Positions 6,543 through 8,608 of a DNA stretch of 8,608 nt are shown piece after piece; within the stretch, counting starts at the first letter, position 1; every line of letters starts with the position of its first letter. The translations under genes were made by a program, and so were the position numbers. Source of the DNA: Alphaproteobacteria bacterium (GTDB lineage Bacteria > Pseudomonadota > Alphaproteobacteria > UBA9219); the NCBI GenBank assembly GCA_028716765.1, contig JAQUPC010000094.1:1-8608 (forward strand), written 5' to 3'. The notes beneath the pieces are model-generated. The model was not told where the DNA came from. It ran no database searches and saw only the letters and a program-made list of their open reading frames with translations.

Positions 6543-7444
6543 GGAAGGGCGCTCCTTCGGGATATGAGGGTCTGGACGGCTTCGGTGAGGCCGTCGCGCC
6601 AGGTGGGTTGCCCGATACTATAAACGTTATGGATTTTGGCGCAATCCAGTACGGCGTAATGCGGGCGCCGGGCGTGAAGAGCCTCCTCGGCTTCCGTAAG
6701 GCGCGTGATTTCAGGCCGCCGCGCCGTGAACGGAGCATAGGCTTCCACAATGGCCTGTGCGAAATCGAAAGGCGTGCAGGGCGGCGCGCCGCAAAAATGA
6801 AACGTGCCGAAACCACCCGCCTTTCCTTCGAGCAAGGCTTTGGCCATAACGATAATGGCGCGGGCTACGGCCGATGCGGGAGCCGGAGCGCCGAGACGGT
6901 CCGGCGAAACGCACAGTTCCTTTTCCTTCTCGATCAGGCGGATTGTCCGGGTCAGAAGATTGTTTCCGAAAGCGCTGAAAACCCATGAAAGGCGCAGGAT
7001 AACGTGCCAAGGCAACTCATGACGCACGGCTTCTTCTCCCATCATTTTGCTCTGGCCGTAAACGTTAAGGGGGTTCATGAGGTCATCAGGCTTGTAGGGT
7101 GTGTTTTGTTCGCCATCAAATACCGCGGCGGAAGACAGGTGGATGAGGGGTGTGTCGTGCGCCGAACACTGCGCCGCCAAAATGGCGGCGGCATGGAAAT
7201 TGGCGTCCCGCGCTGCCTCGGGGTTGCGTTCGGCTTCATCGATGGCCGTCATACCGGCGGCGTTGATGACAAGATCGGGCTTGAAGTTCTGAACGGCGCG
7301 GCGCACCCCGGCAGGATCCGCGATGTCCATTTCGGCGCGGCTGTAAAGGCCGAGAACCCAGTTCGACGGCAAAGCCTGATGCCGGATGGCCTGACCGATC
7401 TGTCCGTTGGCCCCTATGAGCATGACGCGACAAGGCGCTGTCAT
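6539..7444 (-). CDS. rmlD: RmlD-like dTDP-4-dehydrorhamnose reductase, divergent
   Basis: This encodes 301 aa, a typical length. The frame stays open upstream to 7519, but the start at 7444 puts the NAD(P) motif GANGQIGQ at residues 11-18, as in the family, and gives an ATGA overlap with rmlB (7444-7441). The extended dehydrogenase features are present: [13 protein letters not shown] (60-72), catalytic Tyr129 and Lys133 in [15 protein letters not shown] (152-156) and GTFHFCGAP (213-221). The usual product is dTDP-L-rhamnose, made by reducing C4 of dTDP-4-dehydro-L-rhamnose with NAD(P)H. Several normally well-kept motifs differ: the usual STDYVFDG is SSAAVFDG (104-111), AAYTAVD is AAGMTAID, and DQ-G-PT is DRLGAPA (182-188). 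The first change replaces the catalytic Thr by Ser and the nearby Asp-Tyr by Ala-Ala. It may therefore accept a different 4-keto sugar or be a weak reductase. Family membership is clear; the exact substrate is less so. Confidence 0.85.
   Translation of the reverse strand: MTAPCRVMLIGANGQIGQAIRHQALPSNWVLGLYSRAEMDIADPAGVRRAVQNFKPDLVINAAGMTAIDEAERNPEAARDANFHAAAILAAQCSAHDTPLIHLSSAAVFDGEQNTPYKPDDLMNPLNVYGQSKMMGEEAVRHELPWHVILRLSWVFSAFGNNLLTRTIRLIEKEKELCVSPDRLGAPAPASAVARAIIVMAKALLEGKAGGFGTFHFCGAPPCTPFDFAQAIVEAYAPFTARRPEITRLTEAEEALHARRPHYAVLDCAKIHNVYSIGQPTWRDGLTEAVQTLISRRSALP
6552..6557 (-). promoter_or_regulatory. ribosome binding site of rmlA, inside the end of rmlD
   Basis: AAGGAG on the - strand ends 9 bases before the rmlA ATG and lies within the last codons of rmlD. 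Together with the ATGA overlap it shows that rmlA can be translated by ribosomes finishing rmlD. Confidence 0.65.
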
Positions 7445-8517
7445 GCGGCCGTGCCACCCTGCAGCGACAGCCCGAGGCGTTCGCCGCCATAGCTGCGGGC
7501 GCAAATCATTTCGCACCACGCAATGTTGTCAAGATACCAACGCACGGTCCGGCGCAAGCCTTCGGCCAGCGTCGTGCGGGGATGCCATTCCAGTTCGCCG
7601 CCGAGTTTGCTGAAGTCCATGGCATAGCGCGCGTCATGGCCCGGTCTGTCCGGCACGAACGTGACGAGTTGCTTGTGCGGACAGTGGGGAGACTGAGACA
7701 GGCAATCGTCCAGAATGGCGCAAAGTTCATGGACGAGATCGATATTGCGGCATTCGGCCGCGCCGCCGACGTTGTATTTTTCGCCGGGGCGGCCGCGCGC
7801 GAATATTGTGTGCAGAGCTTCGGCGTGATCGTCGACGAAAAGCCAGTCACGAACGTTCGTTCCCTGCCCATAGACAGGCAAGGCTTCGCCCCGAAGCGCC
7901 TTCATCAGGCAAAGCGGAATCAATTTCTCGGGAAACTGGAACGGCCCGTAGTTGTTGGAACAGTTGCTGATGATAACGGGCAGGCCGTACGTTTTATGCC
8001 ACGCGCGCGCCAGATGGTCGGCGCCGGCCTTGCTGGCGGCATAGGGGGAGTTGGGGGCGTAAAGTGACATTTCGGAAAAGGCGCCTTCCGGCCCGAGCGA
8101 TCCGTAGACTTCGTCGGTCGAGACGTGCAGAAAACGAAACGCCGCGCGTTTTGGGGCGGGTGACGAGGCCCAATAACGCCGTGCGGATTCGAGCAGGGCG
8201 AACGTGCCTATGATATTGTTATGAATAAAGGGCGAGGGATCGTCGATCGAGCGGTCGACGTGCGTTTCGGCGGCCAGATGAAGCACGCCGTCCGGCTGTT
8301 CCGCGCTGAAAAGGGAGTCCATAAGAGCGGACTCGTTGATATCGGCTTCTATGAGACGGAACTCCGGGTCGCCTGCAAGGCCGGCGAGGGACTCGCGGCT
8401 CGCCGAGTATGACATCCTGTCGACGCCAATCACGCGGGCAAGGCCGTTTGCCCGCAGAAAACGGCATAGCGCAGAGCCGATAAATCCTGCGGCGCCCGTG
8501 ACAATGACCGTTTGCAT
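7441..8517 (-). CDS. rmlB: dTDP-glucose 4,6-dehydratase (RmlB)
   Basis: This encodes 358 aa, the normal length. It converts dTDP-glucose to dTDP-4-dehydro-6-deoxy-glucose in the cytoplasm with tightly bound NAD+. The motifs are complete: GAAGFIG (8-14), HLAAETHVDRSI (80-91), STDEVYG (133-139) with Thr134, Asp135 and Glu136, YAASK (159-163) with catalytic Tyr159 and Lys163, SNCSNNYGPFQFPEKLIPL (184-202), and RDWLFVDDH (223-231). The typical tail with GERLGL (345-350) is also kept. It is the first visible gene of the - strand operon and its stop overlaps the rmlD start. The frame is open upstream to the window edge but has no ATG, GTG or TTG there, so the ATG at 8517 is the sensible start; its ribosome binding site is poor (a GGGGGA about 10-15 bases upstream). 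RmlC is not seen on either side within the window. Confidence 0.96.
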   Translation of the reverse strand: MQTVIVTGAAGFIGSALCRFLRANGLARVIGVDRMSYSASRESLAGLAGDPEFRLIEADINESALMDSLFSAEQPDGVLHLAAETHVDRSIDDPSPFIHNNIIGTFALLESARRYWASSPAPKRAAFRFLHVSTDEVYGSLGPEGAFSEMSLYAPNSPYAASKAGADHLARAWHKTYGLPVIISNCSNNYGPFQFPEKLIPLCLMKALRGEALPVYGQGTNVRDWLFVDDHAEALHTIFARGRPGEKYNVGGAAECRNIDLVHELCAILDDCLSQSPHCPHKQLVTFVPDRPGHDARYAMDFSKLGGELEWHPRTTLAEGLRRTVRWYLDNIAWCEMICARSYGGERLGLSLQGGTAA

Positions 8518-8608
8518 CCCGAAAATCCCCCGCGAGCCCTGGCGCAGCCTGCGAATTTTTCTTGCGCCTTCGGCATAGTCATTGGAATATGGCTTAACAC
8601 AAGCCCGG
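8518..8608 (-). other. upstream region of rmlB, cut by window edge
   Basis: These 91 bases show no recognisable gene end on the - strand. A TTGTGT (8602-8597) with TATGCC further downstream could be read as a poor promoter, but the spacing is long (19 bases). Whether rmlB is the first gene of the operon or follows another (for example rmlC) cannot be decided here. Confidence 0.25.

Noticed and set aside
5436..6623. Long + strand open frame (395 codons) opposite rmlA and the start of the dehydratase gene
   Set aside because: It lies opposite the canonical RmlA and its product shows no domain; codon-bias shadow.
7445..7519. Longer N-terminus for RmlD
   Set aside because: It would put 25 Arg-rich residues before the NAD(P) motif and overlap rmlB by 79 bases; the ATGA-coupled start at 7444 fits the family.
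8518..8607. N-terminal extension of RmlB to the window edge
   Set aside because: The frame is open but has no usual start codon, the encoded residues are Arg-rich, and RmlB proteins begin just before the GxxGxxG motif, as here.

Overview
The window looks like a piece of chromosome from a Gram-negative bacterium, most likely a pseudomonadote and perhaps an alphaproteobacterium. The coding regions are fairly GC-rich. One gene encodes an outer-membrane beta-barrel protein with a signal peptide, and four encode nucleotide-sugar enzymes of the kind used for O-antigen or capsule. The alphaproteobacterial guess rests only on overall gene character and one CtrA-like motif, so it is weak. I saw no rRNA, tRNA, CRISPR array, insertion sequence or integrase.

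Left third (1-2437, + strand): the 3' end of an unrecognised gene overlaps by ATGA a small gene for a secreted, Asn/Thr/Gly-rich protein of 203 aa. After a 264-base gap whose core is only about 18% G+C comes a gene for an outer-membrane protein. It has a signal peptide, an N-terminal coiled coil, a Pro-rich linker and a C-terminal beta-barrel, which is the architecture and in part the sequence pattern of FapF, the export pore of the Pseudomonas functional amyloid (Fap) system. I read this part as one end of a Fap-like secretion cluster whose other members, if any, lie left of the window. This is the most interesting part of the window.

Middle (2438-3683, + strand): a 374-aa protein with clear GNAT acetyltransferase motifs but extra N- and C-terminal regions. 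Its 3' end overlaps by 27 bases the end of a gene on the opposite strand.

Right half (3657-8517, - strand): an operon reading rmlB, rmlD, rmlA, then, after 105 bases, a large membrane-anchored WbpM/CapD-type nucleotide-sugar 4,6-dehydratase. rmlB-rmlD and rmlD-rmlA are joined by 4-base ATGA overlaps. RmlA makes dTDP-glucose, RmlB dehydrates it to the 4-keto-6-deoxy sugar and RmlD reduces the 4-keto group. The 3,5-epimerase RmlC needed for dTDP-L-rhamnose is not in the window, and RmlD is altered in several normally conserved motifs. The WbpM-type enzyme would give a second 6-deoxy sugar, from UDP-GlcNAc. Together these genes supply deoxysugars for a surface polysaccharide, beside a putative system for exporting extracellular protein. 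A shared biofilm or envelope role is plausible but inferred.
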